From Ditylenchus dipsaci (taxonomy: Eukaryota > Nematoda > Chromadorea > Rhabditida > Anguinidae): a stretch of DNA of 64,000 nt. Shown one piece after another: positions 44,338 to 56,389 of this stretch (within the stretch, counting starts at the first letter, position 1; every line of letters begins with the position of its first letter). The stretch spans positions 806,001 to 870,000 of the forward strand of contig SADC01001282.1 of assembly GCA_004194705.1 (NCBI GenBank), read 5' to 3'. Made by a program: the position numbers and the translations under genes. Below the pieces are notes generated by a model that worked only from the letters and a program-made list of their open reading frames with translations, searched no databases and was not told where the DNA came from.

Positions 44338-45970
44338 GGCTGTACCCCGAAATTTAAGCGGCGATTTGCTAAGTGGTCGATTTGCTAAGCGGTCGTTTTG
44401 CCAAGAATTTTTTTTGCTAAGCGACAAATTGCTAAGAATTTTTTTGTTAAAGCGCCCATTTGCTAAGAATTTTTTTGTTAAGGCGCCCATTTGCTAAGAA
44501 TTTTTTGCTAAGGCATTCTTTTCTTAAATCCCGATTTGTTAAGAACTTTTCTACCTTTTTGTACTTTTCCTTTTTCTCAATGTTCTGGTAGGGGATTAGA
44601 GATTTTTCCGACGGTCATTTTTCGGCCAATTTTTTTTTGTTTTTTACTGATTTGAATATGGGATCTAGGTAAATTGATATTTTCAGATTGTGTCCAAACT
44701 ACCACAAACCATTCTAAACCACCCCAAGTACCCTAAAACCACCCTAAATACCCAAACCAAACCAAACCTGAAAGATTAAAATTTCTTAAAAATAAAAAAT
44801 AGGCCATTTTTTCTAACTTAAAATTGTGTGGGGAATTGGGTTTGTCAAGCCCAAAGTTGCGATTTTACACACTCCAACTTCAATACCTGGTGTAGGTATC
44901 ACCTGACCAGGTGGATGCCCACCTGGATGGCCTAAAAATAAAAAAGGTAATTTAAATAAAAAAAATTCATTTTTCTAAACTAAAAATTTGTGAGAAATTG
45001 AGCTTATTAAGACCAGAAGTGCGATTTTACCTACCGACCCCAAACCAGGGTGGCTACCACCTGGACAGGTTGTTATCCAGGCAACTCAAGAGTAGGGGTA
45101 TATTCACCCAAATGACCTGAAAGGTCAAACGTTAGTCTTTTATATCTGAAATTACGATAAAAAAGGTATGCACCCAGGTGGATGCGAACCAGCATCCTCG
45201 GCGGTGGCTATCCAAGTGGTCGTCCACTTAGATCAAAAAATTTTTTTTACGTTTTCGGTTTCCAAATCAATTTTTCTGCACTAATTCGAGCATCCTGAAA
45301 ATGGTTTGACAGTGGTAAAATCACGTTTTATCAAGAAGTTTTTGAGTTATCGTGAATTCTTGATTTTGATAAATCAATCGTTAGCAATAACTCTAAATTT
45401 CTCGATAAAACGTGATTTTACCACTGTCAAACCATCTTCAGCATGCTCGAATTAGTGCAGAAAAATTGTTTTGGAAACCGAAAACGTAAAAAAAATTTTT
45501 GATCCAAGTGGACGACCACTTAGATAGCCACTGCCGAGGATGCTGGTTCGCATCCACCTGGGTGCATATCTTTTTTTTATCATAATTTTGAGTGTTTACA
45601 TGGCGAAGAGGTCCATATACTCATCACCAAGGTTACTGGTTCGAATCCCTCTGGGTGCAATCAGTCCAGAGTAGGAGACCCCGATTCAATTAAAACCGTT
45701 TTTAGAACATGATTTTAGATTGAATCGTTTGGGTTTTAAGGTCTGTACCCCGAAATTGAACCGAACTGAAGAAGTAGGTAGCTTAACAAACAAGATCTTT
45801 ATCAAAACAACTACTTAGCAAAAAAATTCTTAGCAAAACGACCATTTAGCAAATTGGCGCTTAAATTTTGAATTCTTAGCAAATTGGCGCTTAAATTTTT
45901 TTCTTAGCAAAACGACCGCTTAGCAAATCGACCACTTAGCAAATCGCTGCTTAAATTTCGGGGTACAGCC
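44338..45970. mobile_element. MULE-type non-autonomous element (1633 bp), TSD CTTTTTTG
   Basis: Inverted ends of about 190 bp starting GGCTGTACCCCGAAATTTAA and built from TTTGCTAAG units. CTTTTTTG is duplicated at 44330-44337 and 45971-45978. The interior holds decayed accaggtggatgcc repeats and a nested palindrome. No transposase. Confidence 0.85.
45165..45580. repeat. Palindrome nested in the MULE-type element
   Basis: gtatgcacccaggtggatgc at the left pairs with gcatccacctgggtgcatat at the right. Arms run about 190 bp through agtggtcgtccacttagat and accactgtcaaaccat to a short loop near 45360-45390. Confidence 0.85.
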
Positions 45971-46222
45971 CTTTTTTGTGCTTTTGTAAAAGCTGGCTTA
46001 TAGCAATCGACTATTTCTCTCTTTTTTCGGAAATTTCAGAACGAGAAGGTCAAGATTGTATTCGATATTCGTTTTTTTGGGCCGAAAAAAAATTTAGACA
46101 CAAAACGAAGCTTTTCTATGATCACCGTTTCTCAGTCAAGTTGTTACTTTACGAACTTCTGTCTACTAATAATAATTTTTGATAATTGTGCTTTTGGCTC
46201 TAATTAAATCGGTTTTTAAATA

Positions 46223-46472
46223 CCGTATTTCTTCTAATTGCCGCACATGTGCACTTATTTTTCAATCACCGAAAATCGGAAATTTCTCAATTCGATCTCG
46301 AGATTTTCAGGTGCTCAATCAAGATCTGAAAAATGGAATCGGTAGAGCTCGTGGAAGTTAAGGAAATGCATCAAACAGCTGATCAAAATATTTACTCTGC
46401 TCCGAGATATAAGTCTTCAAAGTTGGGGGTGTGCGGTTATTAGAGACTGTGCGGCAATTAGAAGAAATACGG
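46223..46472. mobile_element. Pogo-type palindromic MITE (CCGTATTTC family, copy 2)
   Basis: Ends CCGTATTTCTTCTAATTGCC and exact complement, TA on both sides; internal ggaatcggtagagctcgtgg. Confidence 0.85.
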
Positions 46473-46616
46473 TAAGTATATACTTTTTTCGTACGTATCG
46501 TCCAAAACCCTAAATTTTACCTCGGTCTGGCCGTTGTTTGGGATTCTATTTGTCCACACCATCTCATAGGCTGAAGCACGACGCACGGTTATTCTTTTTT
46601 TCAGCAATATATATTG

Positions 46617-46713
46617 TAGGCCTGTGCATAGGCGTACTCAGGACTTTCTGACGGGGGAGGGGTGTCTATAGCCCGGCTAGCAACCCTCCCCCCTGGGTAC
46701 ACCTATGGGCCTG
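46617..46713. mobile_element. Short MITE (about 100 bp)
   Basis: taggcctgtgcataggcgta at the left, tacacctatgggcctgtg at the right; GC-rich middle with ggggaggggtg and accctccccc. Confidence 0.55.
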
Positions 46714-47540
46714 TGTTATTCTCATATATCAGTGTTGCGAACTCAAAATTTAGAAAAAAGTACATTTGGCAACAAAAAGTTGAAAAAAAATCTAAACAAA
46801 ATAGAAAGAAGACAGCCGGTTTCAAAATTCAAAAAGTCAAGTATCTTGCGAAAATCAATCAATAGTCGAAGATCTTCATCAAATCGGCTGGAACAAAATA
46901 GAAGAAAAAAGTTTTCCATAAACAATTTTCATATAAAAAACACAAATTTTTTTTTATAAAATATTCAAAATGTTGCCAACTTTCTAGCTTTCAAGCAGAC
47001 TGACTAGGTATTCGAGGAAATCACAATAACTCAATAACAAACTCAATAAAAAACCTTTTCTAGAGAAAAAAATACTCGTAAACAATAAAAAAGGTTTAGT
47101 AAAATAAAAGAGAACAGGAAAAAATTAGCTTCTTGTTTTTTGTGACCCGCTTTGCACTTTAAACTGCTGCAAAACATTGTTGTTTTATATAGTAAAGGTG
47201 GCCAATTATTGTTCAGCTTTTCAATGACTTATTGTTACCCCTTTAATTTGTTTTCTTCAAAAAAAATTGCTGAAAAGTTGCAAGGTATGAGGGGGGTAAT
47301 CTTTTTTAATTATTGTCTTCATACTTTGCACTTTTATGTCCAACCAGTTTTGGGAACAAATGCACGCAATTAGTAGCTCCATTGAAATATGGATAATAGG
47401 ACTACTACCTACCTCCGGCAAAACAACCCACTTACTCAGAAAATAATAGCAGTAGCATAAAGGTCATAGTAGAGAATTGCGAAAAGTAGGTATAAACACT
47501 AAATTTTCTTTGACAAACATAGGTCCCTTTGGAAATGAGG
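46714..47540. other. No gene seen
   Basis: AT-rich sequence with short frames, none with recognisable motifs and no clear inverted repeats. Confidence 0.4.
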
Positions 47541-47543
47541 GTA

Positions 47544-48354
47544 CAGTTAACACTTATTAAACCGGCACCCACACCTCAAGTTCGTTCCCGCCTAGGATCC
47601 GACACTTTTTTACCTCAATTTTTGAAGCTTTTTGCCAGTTGTCTTCAGCAAGTCTAGTCAGAAATATCGCAAAATTCTGATTTTGCGATCGTTTTTGTTA
47701 AGGTTCATTCATACTTCACCGGAACACGTCTACCGAAACAATCAGAAATTGCTTTGGTTATTTATTTTTCTAAAAAGTTTTATGCTCAAAATGATTGCCA
47801 TGAGTTTGTGCTCAATTTGGTAATAAGAATTTTCAGAAAAATAAATAAAAATTTTGAAGATCAAGTCAATGAAAATGGTGTTTCGGTATGTTTCGGTGGA
47901 TTTTAACCGAAACATACCGAAACACCATTTTCATTGACTTGATCTTCAAAATTTTTATTTATTTTTCTGAAAATTCTTATTACCAAATTGAGCACAAACT
48001 CATGGCAATCATTTTGAGCATAAAACTTTTTAGAAAAATAAATAAAATATTTCCAAGCCAAAGCAATTTCTGATTGTTTCGGTAGACGTGTTTCGGTGAA
48101 GTATGAATGAACCTTTAATAAACCGGCACCAATTTTTGAACAAGGGGTGCCAGTTTATCCGAGTACTCGCGGATCTTTACGGCGAAACTGAAAATATTTT
48201 GTAAAACGATCGGCAAAATAAGAATCCTTGCGATATTTGGGACTGGAAGGCCCCAAGACAATTGACAAAAGGCTTTAAAATTGAGGTGAAAAAAGTGTCG
48301 GACTCTGGGCGGGAACGAACTTGACAGGAATGCCGGTTCAACAAGAGTTGACTG
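47544..48354. mobile_element. Pogo-type MITE with nested palindrome
   Basis: Ends CAGTTAACACTTATTAAACC and near complement; arms with aagttcgttcccgcctagg and gggcgggaacgaactt. The centre has been entered by the palindrome at 47701-48114. Confidence 0.8.
47701..48114. mobile_element. Near-perfect palindrome, 2 x 205 bp
   Basis: AGGTTCATTCATACTTCACC and its complement at the ends, flanked by TTA. The two arms are almost identical in reverse complement to within a few bases (aatgattgccatgagtttgt; tttcggtatgtttcggtgga at the centre). It is the longest clean palindrome in the window. Confidence 0.88.
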
Positions 48355-48704
48355 TACTATCGTACTTTTCTATTGGCTACCAAATCCTCTCCATCAAAAG
48401 GTCAATTTTTTGCCTTTTTATTAAAATCTTTTGATAGATTCTGTTACTGCATTATTTTTGCCATTATTGTCTGACATAATTTGTCATTGGCCAAGGCCAT
48501 AGTCAAACTATCGAAGATCTTAGTACACTTTTCATACTCTGAGCATACAAGAATCCCAAAAATTATGATTTCTTAATCGGAAATTTAAAATTTTGACCTT
48601 ATTCCAAATTGGCCTGAGACATAGTTAAACTGGTACTTATTTAACTGAGCCTAAGCCTGAATGTGTAAAGCCACCAAAAATGACCATACAATACCCTAAA
48701 AAAC

Positions 48705-48854
48705 CGGCTACCAGACAAATTCTAATATTTTTAGAATTTGTCGCGCAATATTTTCTAATACTTTTTCGGGCGAAATGACCAAATATACCAAAAAAAAAAT
48801 ACTAGAAAATGTCGCGCGACAAATTTTAAAAGTATCAGAAATTGCCTGGTAGCC
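48705..48854. mobile_element. MITE with CGGCTACCAGACAAATTC ends
   Basis: Left ggctaccagacaaattctaa, right cagaaattgcctggtagcc; internal tttgtcgcgc on both arms. The word tttgtcgcgcgacaaa also occurs near 841. Confidence 0.7.
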
Positions 48855-48859
48855 AAAAG

Positions 48860-49680
48860 ACAGTCTATCTCTGTTTTGAGATTGTTTTGACAAATCTTCA
48901 AATTTTCTAGGTCTATCTCTCGCAAACAAGTCTGTGCGCCTATCTCCAAACTTTCAAGCCTCCTGCATTCTCAATCAATTTGAAGTGAACCAGACGAGTA
49001 CCAAAACTTGACCATTTGAAGTAAAGAAAAATAAATGTTAATGGTCAAACAAAAATTCTCAAAAAAATTATTTTAGTTAAAAAGAGATATAAAAACAACT
49101 AGACAAATTTAATGTATTCTTATTTTATAAAGAAAACGCAAACAACAAAACATCTTTCTAAAATAACAAAGAAACAAAGGGGTAACAAAATAAGTTCAAA
49201 CCACTAGTTTTTATAGTTCTTTGAGCTTGTCGCCTCAAAGAATACTCTAATTAAAATCATTTTTCTTGAGCAAAAATATGTTTATTGTCACTCGCCAAAA
49301 TACGCCACAAAAAATACTGTTTGTTCTTTTGGTGCAAATCTTCGTGCTGAATCTTTATATTTTCGGGATCGGCGACCTTTCCGCCAAAAAAATTCAAAAA
49401 AATTAACAAGGGGACTAAGATGAAATTTTTTTCGGACCCCTCAACGACAATAGGGCATTGAAACAGCTCTTTAAATTGAAAACTCATTATCAAATTTTGA
49501 TTCCACTCAAGACAACAAACATTTAATTTTCAAAAAACTTGAAAATTTTAAAATTTGAATGTTGGCTGTCTCAGTGGGATTTGAGGTTAGACAGGGTTTT
49601 TTAATTTTCAGAGCAGTTTTACAAGCAACTCGACCATTCTAAACATTAATGCTGTGCTAGATTTAGGGGATTTTTTTGCC
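48860..49680. other. No gene seen
   Basis: AT-rich, mostly unique; short frames only. One weak copy of the ggggactaag motif near 49407. Confidence 0.4.
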
Positions 49681-49685
49681 CTATA

Positions 49686-49770
49686 CAGTAAATCCTCGAT
49701 TTAACGGCCCCCTGGGGACCGGCCCTAGGGGCCGTTAAATCGAGGGGGCCGTTGAATCGAGGGTTTACTG
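49686..49770. mobile_element. Pogo-type MITE (85 bp)
   Basis: Ends CAGTAAATCCTCGATTTAAC and complement, TA on both sides; the centre cccctggggaccggccctag is a GC-rich hairpin. Confidence 0.85.
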
Positions 49771-50049
49771 TATACCAAAGAAAATTAATTTTCTAAAAAC
49801 CAAGTCTTATTGAAGTTTTCAATAAGTCCCATAAAACTTTTAATTTCCCAAATCGGACATATGAAATCACAATCCGTCTTAGTACGCTGAAAAACACGTT
49901 TTAGCCAAAAAATGAATTTTTTTCTCCCTAACCGAAAATTTTCCCAACAAAAGTTATTCCCATTTACTAGCCCACAACAAAAGTTTGCTTTTAGCTTGAT
50001 TTTCAAAAATTCATAGAAAAAACAATCCGAGAAAAATAGCATTAACAAA

Positions 50050-50290
50050 AGCAGTCAGGCAATAATATTCATCAAGGGAAGCCAGAAGATTCCCACTCCA
50101 ACCACCCTCAAAACACTTAATACACACAGAGCAGCATCAATCTCAGGCATCTGCTGCTGCTGCTGCTCAACTACCCATATTATTCATTAAGTAGCAATCC
50201 ATCCATCCCCGCAGACCAATGAGTCCAGAAAAGCCCTCCGCTCTGCTAACCCAAAAAAAGGCTTGTGGAAAAAGACAAAATACAGGGTGA
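50050..50290. other. Non-repetitive island with (CTG)5
   Basis: Unique sequence with ctgctgctgctgctg at about 50152-50167 and many CCA/ATCC words. No ORF with a motif. Possible non-coding functional sequence. Confidence 0.3.
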
Positions 50291-50611
50291 CAAATTATTA
50301 AAGCCCTAGTTTATTTTTGTCATAAATTTGAATTCGCGCTTTTTAGTAAAATTTTTAATTTTTATAACACTCATAAAATTATCACAGTTATTAACCAACA
50401 GAACGGCAGTAAATATGCCAATATCACTTTATTCGAAATATTTGACAAGAAGGGCAAAGATGGGATATTTTTTGTTCCGGCACTTTTTTTTGTTAAAAGA
50501 CTATGTCTTCTGACAGTAATGGCAAATTAAATTTATGAATCGGCACAGGAACACACTAATTTCGAATTATTTTTTTCAATTGAACTGAAAATTTGATATG
50601 TTTTGAGAATA

Positions 50612-51035
50612 CAGTCAAACCGCGATTTAACGACCACCACCTCAAGTTCGTTCCCACCTAGGGTCCGACACTTTTTTTAACCCGATTTTTGAAAAGTTTT
50701 ACCAGTTTTGTTTTGACAGTCTGGTTGCAAATATCGCAAGGATTCAAATTTTAGCGATCGTTTTTAATAACTAAATAATTTTACTACTCAAAAAGCAAAC
50801 CTCGATTTAAGTACAGGCTTTTTCGAAAATCCCTGTCCTTAAATCGAGGTTTACTTTTCGAGTAGTGAAATTATTTAGTTATTAAAAAACGATCGGCAAA
50901 TCAGAATCCTTGCGATATTTGCAACCAGACTGTCAAAACGAAACTGGTGAAAAAATTCAAAAATCGGGGTAAAAAAGTGTCTGACCCTAGGTGGGAGCGA
51001 ACTTTTTGGGGTGGCCTTAAATCGAGAGTCGACTG
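50612..51035. mobile_element. Pogo-type palindromic MITE (TTCGTTCCCACC copy)
   Basis: Ends CAGTCAAACCGCGATTTAAC / gccttaaatcgagagtcgactg, TA on both sides; core aagttcgttcccacctaggg and inner second end (gcaaacctcgatttaag). Confidence 0.88.
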
Positions 51036-51039
51036 TAGC

Positions 51040-51945
51040 AGATTTTCGCCAAATCATATTTGCGACAAAAAGAAGTAAAATTCAGGGCAGAAAAAAAAAT
51101 AGTTTTGAGACAATAAAAATTATCGCCAATTAATAACAAGCCACCCTGTAGAACAAAGGACTAGAGGATTATTAGAGCAATAAAAGAGGGTTTTAGCCAG
51201 CCCATCTCACACCCTATTCCAATAGTAGGGGCTAATAAATCTCTAGGAAATCATTGGTCTAGGCAATAGGTGTCAAAAAACGATTGTGCCTGAGCACCAG
51301 GCTTATCAACCAGGAAACATGTTTGGCAACTGCAACTCTACAGTTATCTCTCACCCAACAAATCAGCTAACATATATTTTGTAGCTGAAAAATAGAAGGA
51401 TGTTTTCAAGCAACTCTCACACACACATACCCCAAAAAGAGTGCTTAAAAAAGAGTAGCCAGCTATTCCTGGGATTTTAAGTGTGTGACACAGGCCCTCC
51501 AATTGTTTTTGTGTGCTCAGGCCTGGAATAGGAGGGATAATGTCTGGGGAATTTAAGCCCTACTTTTTTGTCCAACTTTTTTGTTTGTCTTTCTGATTTT
51601 TGGATTGAGGAAGTAGAATGGATATATGACTGTTTTTTGGTTGGATTATGCTTTTGTGTGGTTGGAAAAGATGCAAGAGATATGCTGAACAGGGATTTTG
51701 AACATTCATTTGTTTTGAATTGTTTTCGGCGTTTTTTTTAAATATTTTCTTCAACTCTCTTGAGACTAGATATTTGAATTTTTTGAGAATGTGAAAGTCT
51801 CCCAACAAAAAGATTGAAGCGTTGAAAAATACTAAAGTATTACTGCCATTGTATGCAATTCATTCACGAATACGGTTTCAGAATTGAGGATTTATTAAAA
51901 GGTGGAGAGCGCTGAAGAAGTTCGTAATTCAATTTTAGAAGCTGT
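51040..51945. other. Non-repetitive stretch, no gene recognised
   Basis: 51140-51560 is unique and moderately GC; a frame at 51560-51808 (-) has no motif. No inverted repeats of note. Confidence 0.4.
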
Positions 51946-51949
51946 TTTA

Positions 51950-52079
51950 AGCCTCACACAATGGTGTACTGTAAATTCAACAATCCTCACTCGGAAATGG
52001 CCATAAGTTTTTTTTAAATTTTCCACAAAAAGTGAGGATTGTTGAATTTACAGTCCACTATTGTGAACAAGGCCTCACC
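51950..52079. mobile_element. MITE (130 bp)
   Basis: cctcacacaatggtgtactgt pairs with the stretch ending ttgtgaacaaggcctcac; aattcaacaatcctcact pairs with agtgaggattgttgaatt. Confidence 0.7.
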
Positions 52080-52678
52080 CGTTGGAAGCCGTCCTATTTG
52101 CGACTTTTTTTTCAGACATCGTGTTCAGCGTGAAATTCTGCACAAAACGCACAGTTTGGTACGCACCGCCTTACACGTGTTAAGGAGTTTCAAATTTTCT
52201 AACATTCGATAACCCTACTAATAAGTAAAAATATCAAAACTACAAAAATGCGATCATTTCGAAACATATTTTGTTTTCGTCTATTCGTCAATATTTTAGC
52301 TACCATTTTGTTTGTTTGTCTCCTTAATGTGTGGCTATTGACAAAAAGTGAGGAAATGGAATGAATACCACCATTTTTGAGCTAAACAATGTTGTGTGTG
52401 TGAAACAGATGAGGGAGATAATGGAAGGCTTTCAAACTTTTCAAATATTGTTTTTTAAATTCTGTCTTGATTCTTTTCAAAAAAAGGTCTCATGAGAATT
52501 TTTTTCAAAGCTTTCAAAAACACACAAACAAAAGGAAAAAGGTTGCGTAAGCAAGCCCAGACTACACTACTTTTTTTAGAAAATATGTCATATTTAAATA
52601 AAAATACTAAATACTAAATACAATTCTAAGGCGCCAGCAGGCGAAGAATAAGCTGTAAATATAAAATCTCGGTATATT
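52080..52678. other. No gene seen
   Basis: AT-rich and unique; nothing recognised in either strand. Confidence 0.4.
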
Positions 52679-53045
52679 TAAAGGGGGAAGCCATTTAGGT
52701 TTGAAAAAGTGGCTTTCATGGCGCAGTGCGTAAGTGCTCGTGTTTTTTGGCCCGAAATGGTGTTTTTTCGGTGTTGCAGGTTCAATCCTACATAGGGGCA
52801 CACTATTTTTTGGCTTGTTTGGCCATTTTAGAGGTAATTAGACTTTTTTGACGCCAGAATCGGGATCAGCGACCCAAATTACCTCTGAACTGGCCAAAAA
52901 AAGCCAAAAAAAATAGTGCGCCCCTACGTGGGATTGAACCTGCAACACTAAAAAAACACCATTTTGGGCCAAAAAACGCGAGCACTTACGCACTGCGCCA
53001 TGGAAGCCACTTTTTCAAGCCTAAATGGCTTCCCCCCCCCTTTAA
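52679..53045. repeat. Convergent palindromic pair of tRNA-like units, copy 2
   Basis: Same architecture as 43147-43513: left unit 52707-52812 (ggcgcagtgcgtaagtgc, GGTTCAATCCT, then a T6 run), right unit 52915-53010 inverted. It lies next to the second MULE. Confidence 0.75.
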
Positions 53046-53086
53046 AGAACCATTGCCGTTTCCGACAACGGTTGTCGGCTGCATGA

Positions 53087-54855
53087 TATTTGCTCAAAAC
53101 GACAATTGCTCAACGTATTAATTGCTCAAACGACAATTGCTCAAACGACAATTACTCAAACGACAATTACTCATACGACTATTGCGCAAACGACAGTTGC
53201 TCACACGACAGTTGCGCAAACGACAGTTGCACATTGATTTACCGCTTTTCTCACTACCGTAAATCTTCTTATTATAGCCTCTAATTATAATTAGCGGAGT
53301 TACGATATCCTGGTTATGCGCGTTATTGCTTTTCTTCTGTTCTCTTTTCTTGCCTTCTTTTCAGTTGGTATGATTATCATTGGACTAATCCAGAAATTTT
53401 AAGAAAAATGAGCTCAATCGATACTTCTACAACAAACTCAAGCGACAGCGAGGGAAGTGGTCACCCGACGACAGACGTTCAGGTCTACGCAACGCCACCA
53501 ACAATAGAGCAGCTAGAGAGCGAGAAGGGGAAGAGGATGTTTGGCATAAACGGTGCGTCAAACGCTTTGACCTATTGATACTTTAATAAACTTTTATTCA
53601 TCAATAAAATAATTTCAGGTTTTCAATTCCACCACCACTATAGAACGAAGCTCCAAGGGGTGCTTGCTCATGTTATGCAATGCTCCAAAGCAAAGAAGAA
53701 CAAATGCAAAATGAAGATGTGGGTCAGTCTTTCCAGCGAGTACGTCCAGCATCGAGGGGAGCATATTTTGTGACTTGTTTTTTGTATTGCTGTAATTGAT
53801 TAGATTCTTTTTTAAGAAGCTGTTCGCAGCACCGAAAGAAAGACTCGCCCGCGCCATCTACAAATTCCGCCTGATCTGCAGCAACTCAATGGACAGCCTT
53901 TCGTTTTTCATGATTTAGGGCCGGGCAAGAATCGCGCTATTGGAATGTCAACTCCTCGTCAACATGTCAATTACTTTGAATCGGTTAGAACCATCTCAAA
54001 CTTGGGGTTTAAATTCATCTTTATGTTGGATGTATTCTAGACGTGGATCCGCGGAAGGAATGGTCGCTATGCTCGTATTCCTTGCCGGTTCTGGAATCAC
54101 CATGCTGCTGTGCTGGCTGGAATGCACTGACTACGAACAGTCTCGAATCTTGGCATCATAAAACAACTGAAGCTGCTAACAAATTTCCAAAGAAGTCTAT
54201 CTGGTACTTGCTGCACCATGCGAAGAATGAGCTAGGTAAAATTAAACTCTTTTCTGACATACATGTACGCGAATGCCGATTAAGGTGAAGTTTCCAAACA
54301 GAGAGTCATCCATTTGAACCAGGGCGTTGGTGTACGTGAGCAAACTAGGGTGGTGCAGCAAAAAAAGATACAGCTCATTCAGGAGGCCGTGAGAAAGTTC
54401 GACATTCAGAAGCTTGGGGACAGTCTAGCGCGCATGGCAAATTCAATTGATGGAATCAATGTAGAAGAACTGAGTATTGAGGATGCGTGAAATTTTTTTA
54501 TTCGATTTTGTTGTCCATGGGAGCGTTATGATCTTAATAAAGCTGCGCGGTTTAAGTGTATTTGTTTTTTGAAAAAAATTGTTTGAGTTAGCGAAGTGAT
54601 GAATGTAAGCGTGAAAGGCTGGGAAAAGGTCAAAACATGGAGCTAGTCAGAAAAGTAAAAAGATGTGTATGCGTTTTACAATGGGCTGATTATATCAGGC
54701 CAAAACAGAAAATCAATGTGCAACTGTCGTTTGTGCAACTGTCGTGTGAGCAACTGTCGTTTTAGCAACTGTCGTTCGAGCAATTATCGTTTGAGCAATT
54801 ATCGTTTGAGCAATTATCGTTTGAGCAATTATCGTTTGAGCAATTGTCGTTTGAC
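53087..54855 (+). mobile_element. MULE derivative with FLYWCH-transposase fusion gene
   Basis: Inverted ends of about 140 bp made of 15-bp units GCTCAAACGACAATT (53090-53235, and inverted at 54715-54855). The interior has a multi-exon gene on the + strand. No exact target duplication found. Length about 1.77 kb; the catalytic core of the transposase is missing. Confidence 0.8.
53408..54490 (+). CDS. FLYWCH plus truncated MULE transposase (about 5 exons)
   Basis: Exon 1 53408-53552 (MSSIDTSTTNSSDSEGSGHP, acidic/Ser); exon 2 from 53619, FQFHHHYRTKLQGVLAHVMQ then CSKAKKNKCKMKM and HRGEH: a FLYWCH zinc finger whose Trp is replaced. It can splice at 53769 to an exon at about 53817-53985 reading LQIPPDLQQLNGQPFVFHDL...NRAIGMSTPR, the MULE N-terminal region. 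A further exon from about 54041 reads FWNHHAAVLAGM then, one base out of frame, TTNSLESWHH and FPKKSIWYLLHHAKNEL (transposase C-terminus). The last exon is 54286-54490 (helical, Gln/Lys-rich; stop TGA). The DDE core is absent. The shift at about 54120 may be real or an error. Confidence 0.65.
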
Positions 54856-54925
54856 TTAGGACTAAGCCTAATTGCTGAGCCTAAAAATTATTAAGGGGAT
54901 GTGGGTGGGAGGGTAGTGTTAAAAC

Positions 54926-56380
54926 TAGAGATGGGAACAAACAATATATTGGTATTGGGATATTGGGTCAAATAAAGGCGTTAATATTGGTATTGGGATA
55001 TTGGTTGGTGACTTTCGAAAATATTGGTATTGGTATTGGGTTTGACAAAGATATTAAGTGCTAGATAATGAAATTTTTCCAATGGAAATTTCAAATTTTC
55101 ACTCATATTTTCTCATTTTTTTTTGGTCTAATGGATGACATTAAACAAATTTTATTTATTATTATTTCATTGACTCACTTAAATTGTTTTTTTTTTCAAA
55201 GAAAAAAATTTAAAGGCGGTGTGTACTTCAGGTCCGCAATATTTAAAAAGTTATCTCGAGCGGAAAGTCATTGCAAACAAATTTGTGTTTCTTCTTAACA
55301 CCATCTTCATCTGCAAATATCAACGGTCAGACAATTTTCTGAATCACTAAATCAATTATTTTGAAAATTTGCAAGGCAAATAAAACAGCTGCAGCATGGC
55401 TTCAGAGGAAACTCATTTTTTAATTTTGGAACTTCTTACAACCAGGAACGACATTTTTTCGCAGCTAGACTGGTAAACAGTCAGATCTTGTCGCCACCAA
55501 GAAGTCTTTGACTGCGAACTACGTATTAAATGATATCCAGTGTGGAAACCACGCTCGAATCAAGAACATAATCCAGATAGATAAAGATGGACGCTTGATG
55601 ATTTGAGAAATGCACTCTCAACTCCAGGCCCAGTTTTTGCTAAAGCATATTCTACCAGGATTAGAAGAAAGAGGGAGCACGGAGCTTTGCCTAGAAGGGT
55701 CAATGCTGGAGCAGTATTCTTACACAGAGATAAATTTCATAAGAGATATGTTTTAGCGGCTTTCTGATCAAGACAAATTTTCGAATATTGCGGACCTAAA
55801 GTACACACCCCTTTAACGAAAATACTTTCCTATACTTAAAAGTTTATGGTGACTATAAAAAACTAATGTCAGAAGTTTTGACCCAGAAGTGATTTTTTTT
55901 TGACAAAATCGAGTTTTCTTTTCCACAATTGTGCAACACCATAACAAGATTTATTTAAAATGATTTCTCCCACATTCGACAGCTGGTGCAATAAAATTAA
56001 TTTTTCGTCCAAGAATCAGTTCGCCCATTTTAATTAGTCCGAAATTCGGATCGTCTGAAATTTAATTCGTACAAACTTGAGTTTAAAAATTTCTCGATTA
56101 TCGGATTTCCAAGCACACTTCAACTAATATCTTGATAAAAACCGGAATGAATCAATTTTCGTTTCTTTAGGCCAAAAAATCAGTTCCTGCGTGCTACTAA
56201 ATCGAGATTAGACTAAATTAGGAACTTTATTTAATGTTTTGGTGAAGAAATAGACTTTTGAAAAAATATTGGTATTGGGCAATATATTGGGGTCTACATC
56301 TTTGAAATATTGGTATTGGTATTGGGTCTAGAGAGGGCCAAAAAATATTGGTATTGGGCAAACGCAAATGCCCATCTCTA
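54926..56380. mobile_element. hAT-type element (1455 bp), TSD GTTAAAAC
   Basis: Ends TAGAGATGGGAACAAACAAT and complement (tgcccatctcta). Subterminal arrays of TATTGGTATTGGG on both ends. GTTAAAAC is duplicated at 54918-54925 and 56381-56388. The interior has only short frames, no hAT transposase motif recognised. Confidence 0.88.
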
Positions 56381-56389
56381 GTTAAAACC

